Shown here: piece after piece, positions 1 through 10,064 of the stretch
Position numbering within the stretch: the first letter of the stretch is position 1
Layout: each line of letters opens with the position of its first letter
From: Tritrichomonas musculus
Taxonomy: Eukaryota > Parabasalia > Tritrichomonadida > Tritrichomonadidae
DNA: 64,000 nt
NCBI GenBank assembly: GCA_039105265.1
Contig: JAPFFF010000014.1
Coordinates: 1,984,001 to 2,048,000 of the forward strand
Direction: 5' to 3'
Translations under genes and position numbers: made by a program
The notes under the pieces: generated by a model
What the model saw: only the letters and a program-made list of their open reading frames with translations
Told to the model about the DNA's origin: nothing
Database searches by the model: none

Positions 1-480
1 ATATGATAAGTGTTGAATTTGAAAGTGATTCACAATTGGAAATTATGGATGAAAACGCGTTTTCTGTTATATCAATTGGAAGTATCACAATTCCATCATC
101 TGTTTCTCGTATTGAAAAAAGTTGTTTCGATAAATGCTCAAAATTGAAAAGAGTCGATTTTCTGCCTGGTTCTCGATTGGTTTTTAATTCATTCAATCTC
201 GCTTCCATCAACTGTGAAAGAGTTTAAAAGGAACTGGTGCTATGGCGTTTCTCATCTAACAGATATTATCATTATGGAAAGCGAGAATGAAGAGCCGAAT
301 GTTATTTATTATGAAAATAAATTTCTTCTTGCCAAATCTGACACGAATAGTGATGCTTTTGATGTGCTGGTTTTTGCTCGTCGTGATATTGATGATGTAG
401 TTGTTCCTTCTTTCATTAAAACAATTGTATCTTCTGCATTTGGCGATTGTATAAAACTTAAAAAAAATAAAACTAATTGA
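1..480 (+). pseudogene. BspA-like LRR_5 gene remnant, cut by the left window edge
   Basis: The 23-residue LRR_5/BspA pattern is readable: IPSSVSRIEKSCFDKCSKLK in one frame up to about 180, then SISLPSTVKEFKRNWC and VVPSFIKTIVSSAFGDC in another frame from about 181 to the stop at 478-480. The reading must shift once, near 180-200, to keep the repeat pattern, so this host gene looks broken unless there is a sequencing error. The 5' part lies outside the window. In trichomonads the family includes both surface and cytoplasmic proteins. The same repeat type ends the two kinase genes in this window, so this could be the tail of a similar kinase-LRR gene; that is inference. Confidence 0.65.
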
Positions 481-1799
481 TGATTATTCGTTTTCGTATT
501 GTTCGATTGATAGCATCTTTTCAATTTTAAGCATTTTCTAAATAACATGTTTTATATTAAAACAGTTTGTAAATTCCCAACTATCAATTTAGATCACAGA
601 GGAAAGAATTGTTATACTTTCAAATTCACATTCTTTAATGAATCATCTCCAATTTTCGTCAGTTCACTTTTATAAGATTTTGGAAGTTTGCATCATTTAA
701 ATCGAACCATGTAATATTTGTTCAAATTTTAACTAGATTTCTGACTGTAGATTTTTATAAACAAGATTGTGATTTACTGTTTCAATATTTTTTTTTCCCC
801 CTTAAATTTGATTTATTATAAATAGTTAAATTAAATATGCATAATAATACCCATTATTTTTAAATTATGAATGTTTTCATAACAAATCTGATACTTTATT
901 TGTGATTTGTTATAATAAAATTACAAATTGATATAAATCATCTACCTATTATGCAGTTCAAAATAAAAATAATGTGTTTAAAGCTACAAAAATTTCTAAA
1001 TTGATCAAAATGAATGTAAAAAAAATTAAGAACAGTTAATACAAGTAAAATTGGCCTAAACGATTAATAATTCAGAAGAGCAAACTTTAATTAAATTTGA
1101 TCATATCTTTTTTTCTACCTCCAGAAATCTATTAATACTAATAAAATATTTAATCTCTCTCTTACTAAATAAAATTTGAATTTTTTAGTTAAAATTAACA
1201 ATAACAACTTGCTTTCGAAAAAATACAATAATTGTGAATTCTGCTTGAATTATTTTTATTATAATTATTAAATTATGTTTTGCATTAAACTCTCTTTTGT
1301 TTGGCAGTTTCTCAAGAATCTTTTCATCATTTTAATAAGTAACGCTTTTTTTCTTAAAAATGAGAATACATCCACGATTTTTGAACGAATCCATCTTTCA
1401 AATTTGACTTTGTTTTTAATTATACAAAATACAAAAAAATACATTAAATTTAATCAAATTAGTGGATTTTAAAAATTGTTTTAAAAATTATGTGTTATAA
1501 TCATCGTTTTGGACTTTGAATTGAAATCATCGATATTTCTGAGAGTCAGTTTCACTTTTTCAAATAAAAATAAAATTTTTTTTATCAACCATCTGAAAAA
1601 AATCTCATAGTTTTTTAAAATTCAAAGGATCAAAGAAAATTAATATAATCATTAATAACATGAAAATATTCACTATAAATCAATAAATATTAATATTAAA
1701 TAAAAATTAAAAAAACAAGTTGTTTATAACAAGCCATAATTTTGAAAGGAGTTCAATTGAAAGATTTGATAGAGCCCTCATTGATGATAGAGAATGATA
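481..1799. other. Gene-free AT-rich spacer
   Basis: No convincing gene is seen. A 65-codon hydrophobic ORF at 1275-1472 has no family signal and is not accepted. An ACTTTTTCAA variant of the recurrent upstream motif sits near 1552, about 265 bp before the MATE start. Confidence 0.5.
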
Positions 1800-1805
1800 T
1801 CACTT
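1800..1805 (+). promoter_or_regulatory. Initiator-like element of the MATE gene
   Basis: TCACTT matches the trichomonad Inr consensus TCA(C/T)(T/A) and lies 17 bp before the ATG at 1817. It favours 1817 over the upstream TTG at 1742 or the ATG at 1784, because both of those would lie upstream of the transcription start. Confidence 0.55.
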
Positions 1806-1816
1806 TTTTTTTTCTT

Positions 1817-3472
1817 ATGGATAATAAAGATATGAAAGAACCATTCATTGATCATGTCACAGATAGAGATGCAGAACAAATTAAAAACGACGTTGAATCA
1901 AGCAATGAAATCAATCAAACGCAATGTGATGTAAGTAAAGATGGTATTCTTATCACACATGGAGAAGATTTTAGACTTGGCGGCAGGATGCCATTTACAA
2001 CATTGATCATTTTAAGCATTGGTCCAGTTATTTCGCAAATTTTTTCATCTTTATTTGGTGTTTTTAATTCGTTGTGGGTTACAAAATATATCGGAAGCGA
2101 AGGCCTCGAAGTATTTGGTGCCGCCTTTGTTATCGATTACATTATGATTGGATTTGCACAATATTTAATGATCAGTATTAATATAAGAATATCATACCTT
2201 CATGGCGAAAAAGCAACTGAAAAGTGTGGTCAATTATACGTCGATTTCTTAAGATTGGCATTAGTTTTCGGATCAATAACTGCATGCATAATCGTACCAA
2301 TAACAAAGCCATTAACAAAGTGGCTTGGCGCACCAGACAACTTGGCTAATATGTGCTTTAATTACGTGATTCCAGAAGCATCGTTATCATGTGTAAGTTA
2401 TTTATACATGATTGGATGCGGCGTTTTACAAGCCGAAGGACATTCAATGTATTTTTGCTTTGCACAAACAGCAACATTTGTACTCAACATTTTTGTCTTT
2501 GATCCAATATTTTTCATGTGGCTCAAAACGCCAATTTGGGGCTGCACATTAGCCACAGCAATATCGCAATTAATTGTCGGAAGCATTGTAAACTTTTTGA
2601 TATTACGAGGAACATTTTCTTTCAAGCCAAAAGCAAAAATGTTTGTTTCAAAATTCACATCGGAAACAGGTCTAGCATTGCTTGTTGGAATACCAGAGCT
2701 TGTCATGGAACTTTCGCTATCGATTCCTCTTATTATGATGCAAAAATACATCGAAAAAGCATCAAATGCAATCGGCATCTTTGCCGAAGCAATGGAATCG
2801 TGGGCCTTGACACAAAGATTGTACACGTTTGCAGAAGCTTTTGAACTTGGCTTTGTTTTCGGAATGCTTCCTGCTGCCTCTTATGCATATGGAGCGAAAA
2901 GATACAACCGAGTATTGAAATTAACATTTCATCTTTTATGGCTGGCTACGTTGATATCATCTGTTCTTGCATATTCAATCATTATTTTCGTCAAGCCTAT
3001 TTCTTCAATTTGGTCAACTGATGAAATGTTTCTTGAAGTCTCTTCGCATTTCATTCCAGTCATTTTTTACGCAATGCCGCTCATCGGTCTCGGTTATATG
3101 GCGCCCGCTTTGCTGGAGGCAATGCAGAAGGCCCTCTCAGCAACAATCTTGAGTGTTTTATCTCTGTTGTTGACTCCGATGGTTGTCTCTTCAATTCTTC
3201 ATTTTACAAAGAGAGATGATCCATATCGCGTAATGCTGACTTATCCAATTAGTGACGCAATTGCTGCTGCTTTTTATGTTGCATTTACTTTGCAGCCTTT
3301 AATTTTCTTGTGGAAAGCGCCGAAAGACGAATGGGAAGTTAAAATGAGAGATAAAATGAAGAAAGAAAAAGAAGAGAAGAAGAAGAAAGCAATTAAACTT
3401 AGTAAAGTAGACTATTATGACAAATCTGATCAAAATGTTAATCCAGATCCTCTTATGAACGATGAAATTTGA
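1817..3472 (+). CDS. MATE-family multidrug/toxin efflux transporter
   Basis: The protein is about 551 aa with a hydrophilic acidic N-terminus of roughly 60 residues, then about twelve membrane segments in two halves, as in the MatE family. Family-like stretches include the first-half run TTLIILSIGPVISQIFSSLF and GCTLATAISQLIVGS before the second half. The tail is Lys/Glu-rich and cytosolic. MATE proteins export cationic organic compounds in exchange for protons or sodium. I chose the ATG at 1817 because the initiator at 1800-1805 lies just upstream. The gene stands alone, with about 0.7 kb to the next gene. The family call is firm; the substrate cannot be told from sequence. Confidence 0.85.
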   Translation: MDNKDMKEPFIDHVTDRDAEQIKNDVESSNEINQTQCDVSKDGILITHGEDFRLGGRMPFTTLIILSIGPVISQIFSSLFGVFNSLWVTKYIGSEGLEVFGAAFVIDYIMIGFAQYLMISINIRISYLHGEKATEKCGQLYVDFLRLALVFGSITACIIVPITKPLTKWLGAPDNLANMCFNYVIPEASLSCVSYLYMIGCGVLQAEGHSMYFCFAQTATFVLNIFVFDPIFFMWLKTPIWGCTLATAISQLIVGSIVNFLILRGTFSFKPKAKMFVSKFTSETGLALLVGIPELVMELSLSIPLIMMQKYIEKASNAIGIFAEAMESWALTQRLYTFAEAFELGFVFGMLPAASYAYGAKRYNRVLKLTFHLLWLATLISSVLAYSIIIFVKPISSIWSTDEMFLEVSSHFIPVIFYAMPLIGLGYMAPALLEAMQKALSATILSVLSLLLTPMVVSSILHFTKRDDPYRVMLTYPISDAIAAAFYVAFTLQPLIFLWKAPKDEWEVKMRDKMKKEKEEKKKKAIKLSKVDYYDKSDQNVNPDPLMNDEI

Positions 3473-3759
3473 TATTTTATTATTGTTACTATTATTAATT
3501 AGCATAATAAAATAGATTGGAATTCAATATTCTTATTATTTTGTTTTTCATTGATGTTTTTTTTTAACAAAAAATTCCAAATACAGCAAACAGATTATGA
3601 AATCAAATGAAGAAGTGATGACCATCTCCTTAACTGGGAGAAATTTTGTCTTATATATGGCACGTTGCGGAAATCTTAATTAATAAGTTAATCATCCAAT
3701 AAATAAGTCAATTAATGAAAGCCAAAATGAATTAAAGTAAATAAAAAGCAACCAAAGAT

Positions 3760-3948
3760 AGGGAAGCTTATCGATAAACTGTTTTATTGGTCATCTGATG
3801 TTTATCGATAATCCGATAATATTGATAAAAAACCGTCCGATGAATGATGAGTATCGAAAAATAGGTTTTTCTAACCGTCTGATAAATGGTCTTATCAGAA
3901 GGTAACCGTCGAATAAATGGTCACCCTATCCGATGAATTGTAAATTTC

Positions 3949-3980
<32 letters not shown>

Positions 3981-4060
3981 CCAATTTTTATTGATAGTTA
4001 TCGATAAAAAAATAATAATGCATTTTTTATTTATAAACATCGATAAAAAAAAAATATAAA
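3760..4060. repeat. Cluster of ATCGATAA sites, degenerate CCGTC repeats and a T-tract
   Basis: ATCGATAA-type sites recur near 3766, 3802, 3990 and 4037. Between about 3830 and 3945 there is a degenerate repeat of roughly 30 bp with the core CCGTC(C/T)GATRAATGG, three to four times. A T-tract of about 28 bases lies near 3953-3980. The cluster is upstream of the Myb gene at 4207. It may be regulatory DNA or an old repeat; function is not shown. Confidence 0.4.
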
Positions 4061-4131
4061 TTTTGTACAAAATTTTGTAAAATTTTGCGGATAAAATTTT
4101 GAAAATGTCAATAAATTTAAAAATTATCCTA

Positions 4132-4201
4132 ACTTTTTGAAAGAATGAAAGTGTCGAAAATTTATAAATTTTAAGGATTTCATGACCATTTCAGTTCATT
4201 T
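4132..4201 (+). promoter_or_regulatory. Upstream motif and initiator of the Myb gene
   Basis: ACTTTTTGAA at 4132-4141 lies 66 bp before the ATG, and the initiator TCATTT at 4196-4201 lies 6-11 bp before it. The same arrangement, with clear similarity between the two promoters, precedes the Myb copy at 33196. Confidence 0.5.
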
Positions 4202-4206
4202 TTTTG

Positions 4207-4677
4207 ATGAATATCCCAAATATTAAGAAGGGTAGAATCGAAATCAAAAGGAGAACGAAATTCACAAAGGAAGAAGATGAAAAATTAATGGAAGTCGTGG
4301 AGGAAGTTGTTAATATAGAAGGAAGAAAGAATTGGACAAAAATTTCAGAAGAAATGGGAAGCAGAACAGCGAAAGAATGCAAAGATAGATGGGAAAACTA
4401 TTTAACATCAGAAATTCCAATATCTGCGAACTCAAGCAACGAAATCAAAAGAGCCATGATTGAAATAATGAACATGGAAAACTTAAATGAAATTTGTACA
4501 GATAAAGAAAATGAAGAAAGCGAAATAGAAAAGTGTACAGATAAGGAAAATGAAGAAAACAAAGTGGAAATTTGTACAGATAAAGAAGGAAATGAAAATT
4601 TTGCTATAATAGAAAACGATATTTTCTTCGATTCAATTTCAAAAGACAATTTATCACTTAGTATTGATTTTATTTAA
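4207..4677 (+). CDS. Short Myb/SANT-domain protein, copy A
   Basis: The protein is 156 aa. Residues about 15-65 form one Myb/SANT repeat: FTKEEDEKL, NWTKISEEMGSRTAKECKDR and WENYL give the spaced aromatic residues and the recognition helix. No second repeat is visible, so it is shorter than typical R2R3 trichomonad Mybs. The acidic tail carries imperfect repeats of CTDKENEE, absent from the other two copies. The central block from KDRWENYL through ENLNEICTD is the same in all three Myb genes of this window. Trichomonad Myb proteins bind promoters, and nuclear DNA binding is the likely role. The start is the ATG behind the initiator; an in-frame TTG three bases upstream was discarded. Confidence 0.75.
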   Translation: MNIPNIKKGRIEIKRRTKFTKEEDEKLMEVVEEVVNIEGRKNWTKISEEMGSRTAKECKDRWENYLTSEIPISANSSNEIKRAMIEIMNMENLNEICTDKENEESEIEKCTDKENEENKVEICTDKEGNENFAIIENDIFFDSISKDNLSLSIDFI

Positions 4678-4894
4678 TATGACACTATTTAATTTATATA
4701 TTAAATTGTTTTTATTCCGTAATCTATTGCTATTGTTTATTATTTTTCGCAATTTTTCCTTCAAGCTAGTTAATGAGAACATTTTGGTGATATTATCGAA
4801 TTTTCTATCTCTTTTCCCTTTGTTGAGACTATTTTGGTCTTTTTTATAAGAGAAAATAAAAATAAAGTGTAACCATTTTTCATAGTTTTTGTAA

Positions 4895-7816
4895 ATGGAA
4901 ATACTTAATCCAAATAAATTCAAAATTGATATCAAAAACTATAAAATTGTTTCTGATATTCAAAGAGGAGGATTTGGCTCTGTTTTTAAAGTTAGAGATC
5001 AAGCAACTGAAACTGAATATGCAGCTAAAATTATAATTAACAGTGGTTTTGATGATCAAAGCAAAAAAATGATTAATCGCGAAATTGGAATTATGATGCG
5101 AGTTCATCATCCAGCAGTCATTAAATTTTTAGGGTATTCATTAGTAGATTTTAATGGAAATAACAACGTAACAATAATTATGCAACTTGCCGAAAACGGA
5201 TCGCTTGCCGAATTAATATCTCGCTGTCAAACAGGCAATGCCCCTCATTCATATGATAATACAACTCGTCAAAAAATTCTTATTGGAATTGCTCGAGGTA
5301 TGATGTATCTTCATCAGCATCACATCATTCATCGAGATCTAAAACCAGGCAATATTTTACTAGATAGCGAATTCAATCCACTTATTACAGATTTTGGATT
5401 ATCCAAAATATATGATTCCGGAAATTCAAGTTCTCAATCCCAATCATACGGCACTTCAGTTTACATGGCTCCAGAAGTCATAACTGGCAACAACTACAAT
5501 GGAAAAGCCGACGTTTACTCATTTGGAATTTTAATGTTCGAAGTAGTCACCGATCAAGCTCCCTATCCAAATCTACCCAAGAAAAACCTCAATATGTTTG
5601 AATTCGGACAGAAAGTTGTATATGAAAATCTTCGCCCCACTTTTTCATTTGAAATCAAACCGTCACTCAAAAAGTTGATTGAAAGGTGCTGGTCAAAAGA
5701 TCCAAATGAGAGGCCAACTTTTGAAGAGATCTTCAATAAGCTTAGCTTCAGTATTGAGAATTCAATCTACGACATCTGCGACTGTTCAGAGGAGCCGGAC
5801 AAGTTTTACCTCGATGACGTAGACCAGGGCGAAGTTGTCAACTACGCCTACTTCCTCGTTGACAGTGAAGACGATAGACAATTGAATTCGGATGCCATTG
5901 AAAAATTGACCAATAAATTGGCCTTGTTTCAAATTCAAATGCAGGACGTTATTGAAGAAAACCGCCAGGTGAAGAAGCAGATAAATGAAGTCATTTTGAA
6001 GGAGATCGTCCATTTAAGAAAAGAAAATGACGAATTGAAAGAGAGCAACACAAAATTGGCAAAAATGGTCGATGATTTGGTGAAAAATAAAACGGTTATA
6101 GTAATGGACTTGGATGAAGATGCTGAAGACGAAACTCGTCCAATGAACTTTGATGGACAAAGATCTGAAAAAGTTCAAGAAGGCCCTCAAAAAGTTCAAG
6201 ATCATTCAGAAAAAGTTCATGACCATTCAGAAAAAGTTCATGACCATTCAGAAAAAGTTCATGACCATTCAGAAAAAGTTGAGCCAAATTCAAAAGAAGG
6301 CCAATTGACTATTGGTGAATTTGACGTGCTTCCGTTAAAAGAACAGCTGTTGTTCATATCAAATATCGTTCAAGAACAAAAAAGCTGGATCAAGTCTTTT
6401 CAAAAATCTTTTTCAAGTATTTTCAAGACTGCGAATCCATTGTTTATTGGCATAAATAACATTTTGACCTACTTGATGAAATACAATCCGCATCCGAAAG
6501 AAGATGTCCACTACTTCAACATTGCCACGAGGAGACTTGACGAACCAATTGAGTCGATGCGTATTGATGAGATTGCGCAAAGTCACTTCTTGATTATTTT
6601 GTCAGATGGGATTGAAGCTCTGTACAAAGGCAACGCCCTGAACTCAAAAGATTTTATTTCTATGCTCCGTCAATTTGACAAATCGATATCGATTGAAATG
6701 AAGTATCCGTCTGAAAACTTTCTGTCCATTTTCACAGCTGTTCTGCAGATCAAGGAGAAGAGTCTCCCGTACATGCGAATCACTGTCCTGATCACCGGCG
6801 TCAGCAAGACCGACGACAACTTCAAGGACAACAAGGAGATCCAATATGTCAAATTGCGGAATGTTAAAGAAATCGGATCCAATTCATTTCTGGACTGTTC
6901 CAATCTCATCCAAGCCGCCATTCCTAACAGCGTCACGTTGATTGGATCATCATCTTTCTGTGGCTGCTCGTCGATGACATTTTTGGGCATTCCTGACTCT
7001 GTGAAGACGATTGAGAAGAGCGCATTTGAGTACTGTTCATCGCTGAAATACGCAGAGATTCCTTCTTCTGTAGAGAAGATCGGCAGTTCTGCATTTGAGG
7101 CGTGTAGTTCGTTGAAGGCGGTTAAGCTTCCTTCTTTATTGAATTCGATTGAAGAGTCCACTTTTTGTATGTGTTCGTCATTGAGAACAATTGAGATTCC
7201 TCCTTCAGTTGTTTCAATTGGACCAACCGCTTTTTGTGAGTGCACTTCATTGAAGGTTGTGAAATGTCCTCAAACGGTCAAGTCAATAGGAACGCGCTGT
7301 TTTTACAGGTGTTCGTCAATTGAAACTTTTTCAATACCTGAGTCAGTGGAATCAATTGAAATCGGCACTTTTGAAGGTTGCCTTTCATTGAAGAAAATAA
7401 CCGTTCCTGACTCAGTTGTTTCAATTGGAAGTAACGCGTTCAAGGACTGCAACTCACTCGAGCAAGTGAACTTGCCTCCAAACGTGACTGTCGTCCAGAA
7501 AGAAACTTTCATGAATTGCTCGTCACTCAAAGTTGTGTCAACACCGTCGCTGCTGAATTCAATCGAGGAGTCCGCATTCTCGGGCTGCTCGTCTCTGGAG
7601 CAGATCAACCTGCCAACAGCGATGTCTCGCATTGGAAAGAATGCTTTCAATGGATGCTCGGCAATGAAGTCTGTCTTCATTCCAAACTCCATCACTTCAA
7701 TTGGAATCAACGCATTCAATAACTGCTCAGCGCTGGCGCAGATCTACATACCAAATGACTTGCCAACTGAAAATTTGGGAATCGGGCCTAAAACTAAAAT
7801 TGCGAAGATTATATAA
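4895..7816 (+). CDS. Protein kinase with coiled coil and C-terminal LRR_5 repeats
   Basis: The protein is 973 aa. Residues about 17-290 are a complete kinase domain: glycine loop RGGFGSVFKV, catalytic Lys in YAAK, HRDLKPGN, DFGLS, an APE motif and SKDPNERPTF near the end; the style is TKL-like. Residues about 325-420 are charged coiled coil. Near residues 436-462 there is a perfect heptapeptide repeat HDHSEKV (three copies plus flanking variants). From about residue 650 to the end there are roughly fourteen 23-residue LRR_5/BspA repeats with the pattern IPxSVxxIGxxAFxxCxSL. There is no signal peptide or membrane segment, so it is probably cytoplasmic: a kinase coupled to a recognition domain. 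The start fits the initiator TCATA at 4880-4884. The target is unknown. Confidence 0.85.
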   Translation: MEILNPNKFKIDIKNYKIVSDIQRGGFGSVFKVRDQATETEYAAKIIINSGFDDQSKKMINREIGIMMRVHHPAVIKFLGYSLVDFNGNNNVTIIMQLAENGSLAELISRCQTGNAPHSYDNTTRQKILIGIARGMMYLHQHHIIHRDLKPGNILLDSEFNPLITDFGLSKIYDSGNSSSQSQSYGTSVYMAPEVITGNNYNGKADVYSFGILMFEVVTDQAPYPNLPKKNLNMFEFGQKVVYENLRPTFSFEIKPSLKKLIERCWSKDPNERPTFEEIFNKLSFSIENSIYDICDCSEEPDKFYLDDVDQGEVVNYAYFLVDSEDDRQLNSDAIEKLTNKLALFQIQMQDVIEENRQVKKQINEVILKEIVHLRKENDELKESNTKLAKMVDDLVKNKTVIVMDLDEDAEDETRPMNFDGQRSEKVQEGPQKVQDHSEKVHDHSEKVHDHSEKVHDHSEKVEPNSKEGQLTIGEFDVLPLKEQLLFISNIVQEQKSWIKSFQKSFSSIFKTANPLFIGINNILTYLMKYNPHPKEDVHYFNIATRRLDEPIESMRIDEIAQSHFLIILSDGIEALYKGNALNSKDFISMLRQFDKSISIEMKYPSENFLSIFTAVLQIKEKSLPYMRITVLITGVSKTDDNFKDNKEIQYVKLRNVKEIGSNSFLDCSNLIQAAIPNSVTLIGSSSFCGCSSMTFLGIPDSVKTIEKSAFEYCSSLKYAEIPSSVEKIGSSAFEACSSLKAVKLPSLLNSIEESTFCMCSSLRTIEIPPSVVSIGPTAFCECTSLKVVKCPQTVKSIGTRCFYRCSSIETFSIPESVESIEIGTFEGCLSLKKITVPDSVVSIGSNAFKDCNSLEQVNLPPNVTVVQKETFMNCSSLKVVSTPSLLNSIEESAFSGCSSLEQINLPTAMSRIGKNAFNGCSAMKSVFIPNSITSIGINAFNNCSALAQIYIPNDLPTENLGIGPKTKIAKII

Positions 7817-8077
7817 TTTAAATGGCTGATTGTTGAATAAATTATTTCGTTTTTTATTTTGTTTGTTTGTTTGTTTTTGTTTTTGGTATTATCACATTAG
7901 TCAACAGACAGACCTCAGTCAACTATGATAATTGAAGCCAATTTTTTTGCCCTTGAATAAAAAAAAGCTTAAAAAATTGTATATTTTTATACGATTTTCT
8001 CCAGTGCCTCTATAGCCCGTTACACACCTACAAATATGAAACCAAGTATCAAACTTTTTTTTTCGAAATTTTTATTA
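7817..8077. other. Intergenic spacer before the MITE
   Basis: AT-rich DNA with a TTTG microsatellite near 7858-7880. No gene is seen. Confidence 0.4.
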
Positions 8078-8429
8078 AGGTTCTCCTTTCAAATTAAAAA
8101 GATTAAATTCAATGAGATTTCACAAATAAAATATACATAAATATCGTTTTAAAAAATGAATTAAAATATGAAATTTATATAGATATATATTTCAAATGAT
8201 TGAATAAAAATATTTTTATGAAATCTTAACGATTTTGTTTTTTTACAGATAGAAATCATAGAATTAAAAAATCAGTAAAATTTTGAATGAAATAAGATTT
8301 AATCGTTGAGGCCATATTTTTTTTATTTTTCACCAAAACTTTTTCCGAAAAATGCTCTATTGAATTATTTATTCTATAAGTTAATTCAATATTGAATGAT
8401 TTACTTTTTTTTTTTGGGAAGGAGAACCT
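8078..8429. mobile_element. TA-flanked MITE, Tc1/mariner-like
   Basis: The ends are inverted copies of AGGTTCTCCTTYC. TA flanks both ends (8076-8077 and 8430-8431), as expected for the TA duplication of Tc1/mariner elements. The 352-bp interior is AT-rich with no transposase, so it would be non-autonomous. The inverted repeat is short (13 bp) and no second copy is in the window, so the family call is moderate. Confidence 0.55.
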
Positions 8430-8746
8430 TAATATATGACAACCGCATCGCCTGCATTTTCCATTGCCATCCATTGAACTGATTTAAAAAAATATTTTGC
8501 TCATCCACCTCTATTCGGAAATAAAAAATTTATATTATGAAAAAGTGTACTTATATCAGAAAAAGTTTGTTTTTTTCGAAAAAAAAGTTTTTCACGCGGG
8601 GCTCTAATGAATTATATTTTCTAATAGTTTTTGGAGGTTGGGGGATTTGTAATATTTTTTTTTTTTTTTTTTATAAAATAATTATTTATTTGTTCGGAGC
8701 TTAATGGTCCATTATGGGATGTAACTTATCATTTTGAATAATGAAT

Positions 8747-9217
8747 TTAAAATGTTATGGAATAATTAAGGGTTGCAGATATACCACCTGAGTAGATTGG
8801 CCTAAAAATTAAATAAATTTGGTCCCCCGAGTTTAAATTTCTTGCTAACCTTGTACTTTTGTTTATAATAATACCTGGTAATGCAAGTCCAGATAAAATT
8901 ACATTTTGGTTTGGCTTGTAAATACTCACCGCATTTTCTAATGTTCCGGTTTGTAATTGGCTTATATTGGTCCCTTGTGGAACATATACAAGTGCATATT
9001 GTAATGGTATTGACAATACATTTACTATACTAATATTAAATTTTTTGGTTTTTCTCATTCCATGGGCATTAGCTTTATTAACTACAGTAACACCTGCAGT
9101 TACTGGAAGTGTATTTGGAGGTATTGTATTGGCATCTGTTATATTGAACGTTTCATTGGAATATTTGGTTCTTCTTACTGTTCTTCGATAAATAGGATAC
9201 CTATTTCTATATGACAT
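8747..9217 (-). CDS. CRESS-virus-like capsid ORF within the fossil
   Basis: The ORF is 156 aa with a short Arg-rich N-terminus (YRRTVRRTKY), as in single-stranded-DNA virus capsids that bind the genome. It is followed by beta-rich sequence with capsid-like stretches: MRKTKKFNIS, ALVYVPQGT, YKPNQNVILSG and SRLARNLNSGDQIYLIF, typical of the jelly-roll capsids of CRESS viruses. It is short for that family. It ends in a beta-like stretch with no further tail. The ORF looks whole; whether it is expressed is unknown. A host origin is unlikely because nothing else in the window resembles it. Recognition is from memory of the family pattern, not a search. Confidence 0.5.
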   Translation of the reverse strand: MSYRNRYPIYRRTVRRTKYSNETFNITDANTIPPNTLPVTAGVTVVNKANAHGMRKTKKFNISIVNVLSIPLQYALVYVPQGTNISQLQTGTLENAVSIYKPNQNVILSGLALPGIIINKSTRLARNLNSGDQIYLIFRPIYSGGISATLNYSITF

Positions 9218-9806
9218 TAAAAAATAATGAGGGAAGAATCAAATATTATTATTTTGGCATAGCACTTCTTTTACTTGATGGATGAAGTTTTTATTCATCT
9301 AATGCATACACTTTTCCAGAACTTCCAGGTAGCTTTGACCAAGTTCAATCCCTGGGCTTTGAAATCTTTAGCTTTTTTTTTAAAAAAAAAAATAAAACAA
9401 AAAAAATCAAGAGATAAACTTGATGTCTTAAATTCAATTGTTCACTTAATAAATCTTCGTTATCTCCATATTTTGAGCCATTTTATTTCAATAAATATGA
9501 TTTTATTTTAGAAATTACATCTTTTCCAGTTTCATTTAAATTGTATAAAAAAATAATTATGCACCTTGCTAGTGAATAAAAAACCGATTGCCGCTTGAAT
9601 ATATACTTTTGCGCTCAAAATACGGTTCAAAATAATTTCAGAAAAATTTGGATTTTCTTTTGTGGTTAAAGTACTGAAAAGGTCCTATAATAAAATAAAT
9701 TCAGGGAAAACTTGACAGAGTAAAAAATTATTTGAACCAATTTTATTAATCAAATTTGACATATATGTAAATATTGTAGTAAATTCTTCAAATTCACTTA
9801 ATTGAT

Positions 9807-10064
9807 ATGTTCGAAAATGTAAAAATTGAAAACATAAATGGTGATCTTCAAAACGAATGTCAAATTCGAAAACATAAAAAATTAAAGCCCCCAACTCCTA
9901 GTTCAGGAAAAAGTAAAAAAGCTTATGACGATTTTCTTATTACTTTTAGGAAAAACCCTAATAAATGGATGTATCGTTACGATGCACAAGATACTGTCAA
10001 ATCGACGATTGGGAACCGAAACACGATTGTTTTAGCTAACATCTTAAAGATAAGACACAATTAG
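9807..10064 (+). pseudogene. Rep helicase-domain remnant of the CRESS-like fossil
   Basis: The piece recalls the start of the superfamily 3 helicase part of CRESS Rep. It has a linker-like stretch NINGDLQNECQIRKHKKLK, a Walker-A-like PTPSSGKSKKAYDDF and then NPNKWMYRYDAQDTV, which resembles the conserved Trp/Tyr stretch between Walker A and B. The N-terminal HUH endonuclease part was not recognised. This part of the element is broken. The similarity is short, so confidence is moderate at best; the capsid-like neighbour on the opposite strand is the main support. Confidence 0.4.

Larger units (their letters stand above)
8747..10064. mobile_element. Endogenous CRESS-DNA-virus-like fossil (capsid plus Rep remnant)
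   Basis: A capsid-like ORF on the minus strand (8747-9217) and a Rep-helicase-like piece on the plus strand (9807-10064) point away from each other across about 590 bp. Small circular Rep-encoding viruses often have this divergent layout. The capsid part looks whole. The Rep part is clearly broken, with several breaks and most of the gene unrecognisable. CRESS viruses of parasitic protists (Naryaviridae, Nenyaviridae and Vilyaviridae, linked to Entamoeba and Giardia) give a precedent for the host range. Outer boundaries and a target duplication were not found. The unequal preservation suggests an insertion that is not recent. Confidence 0.5.

Noticed and set aside
1275-1472. 65-codon ORF
   Set aside because: Hydrophobic chance reading in AT-rich DNA with no family pattern.
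6670-7719. Long antisense ORFs over the LRR_5 region
   Set aside because: Shadows of the repeated codon pattern of the kinase-LRR_5 gene.
9236-9256. AAATATTAT as a possible virus-type origin nonamer
   Set aside because: It does not match NANTATTAC well and no clear stem flanks it; too common in AT-rich DNA.
9275-9511. 78-codon ORF between capsid and Rep parts
   Set aside because: No recognisable protein; Phe/Lys-rich tail is typical of chance reading.
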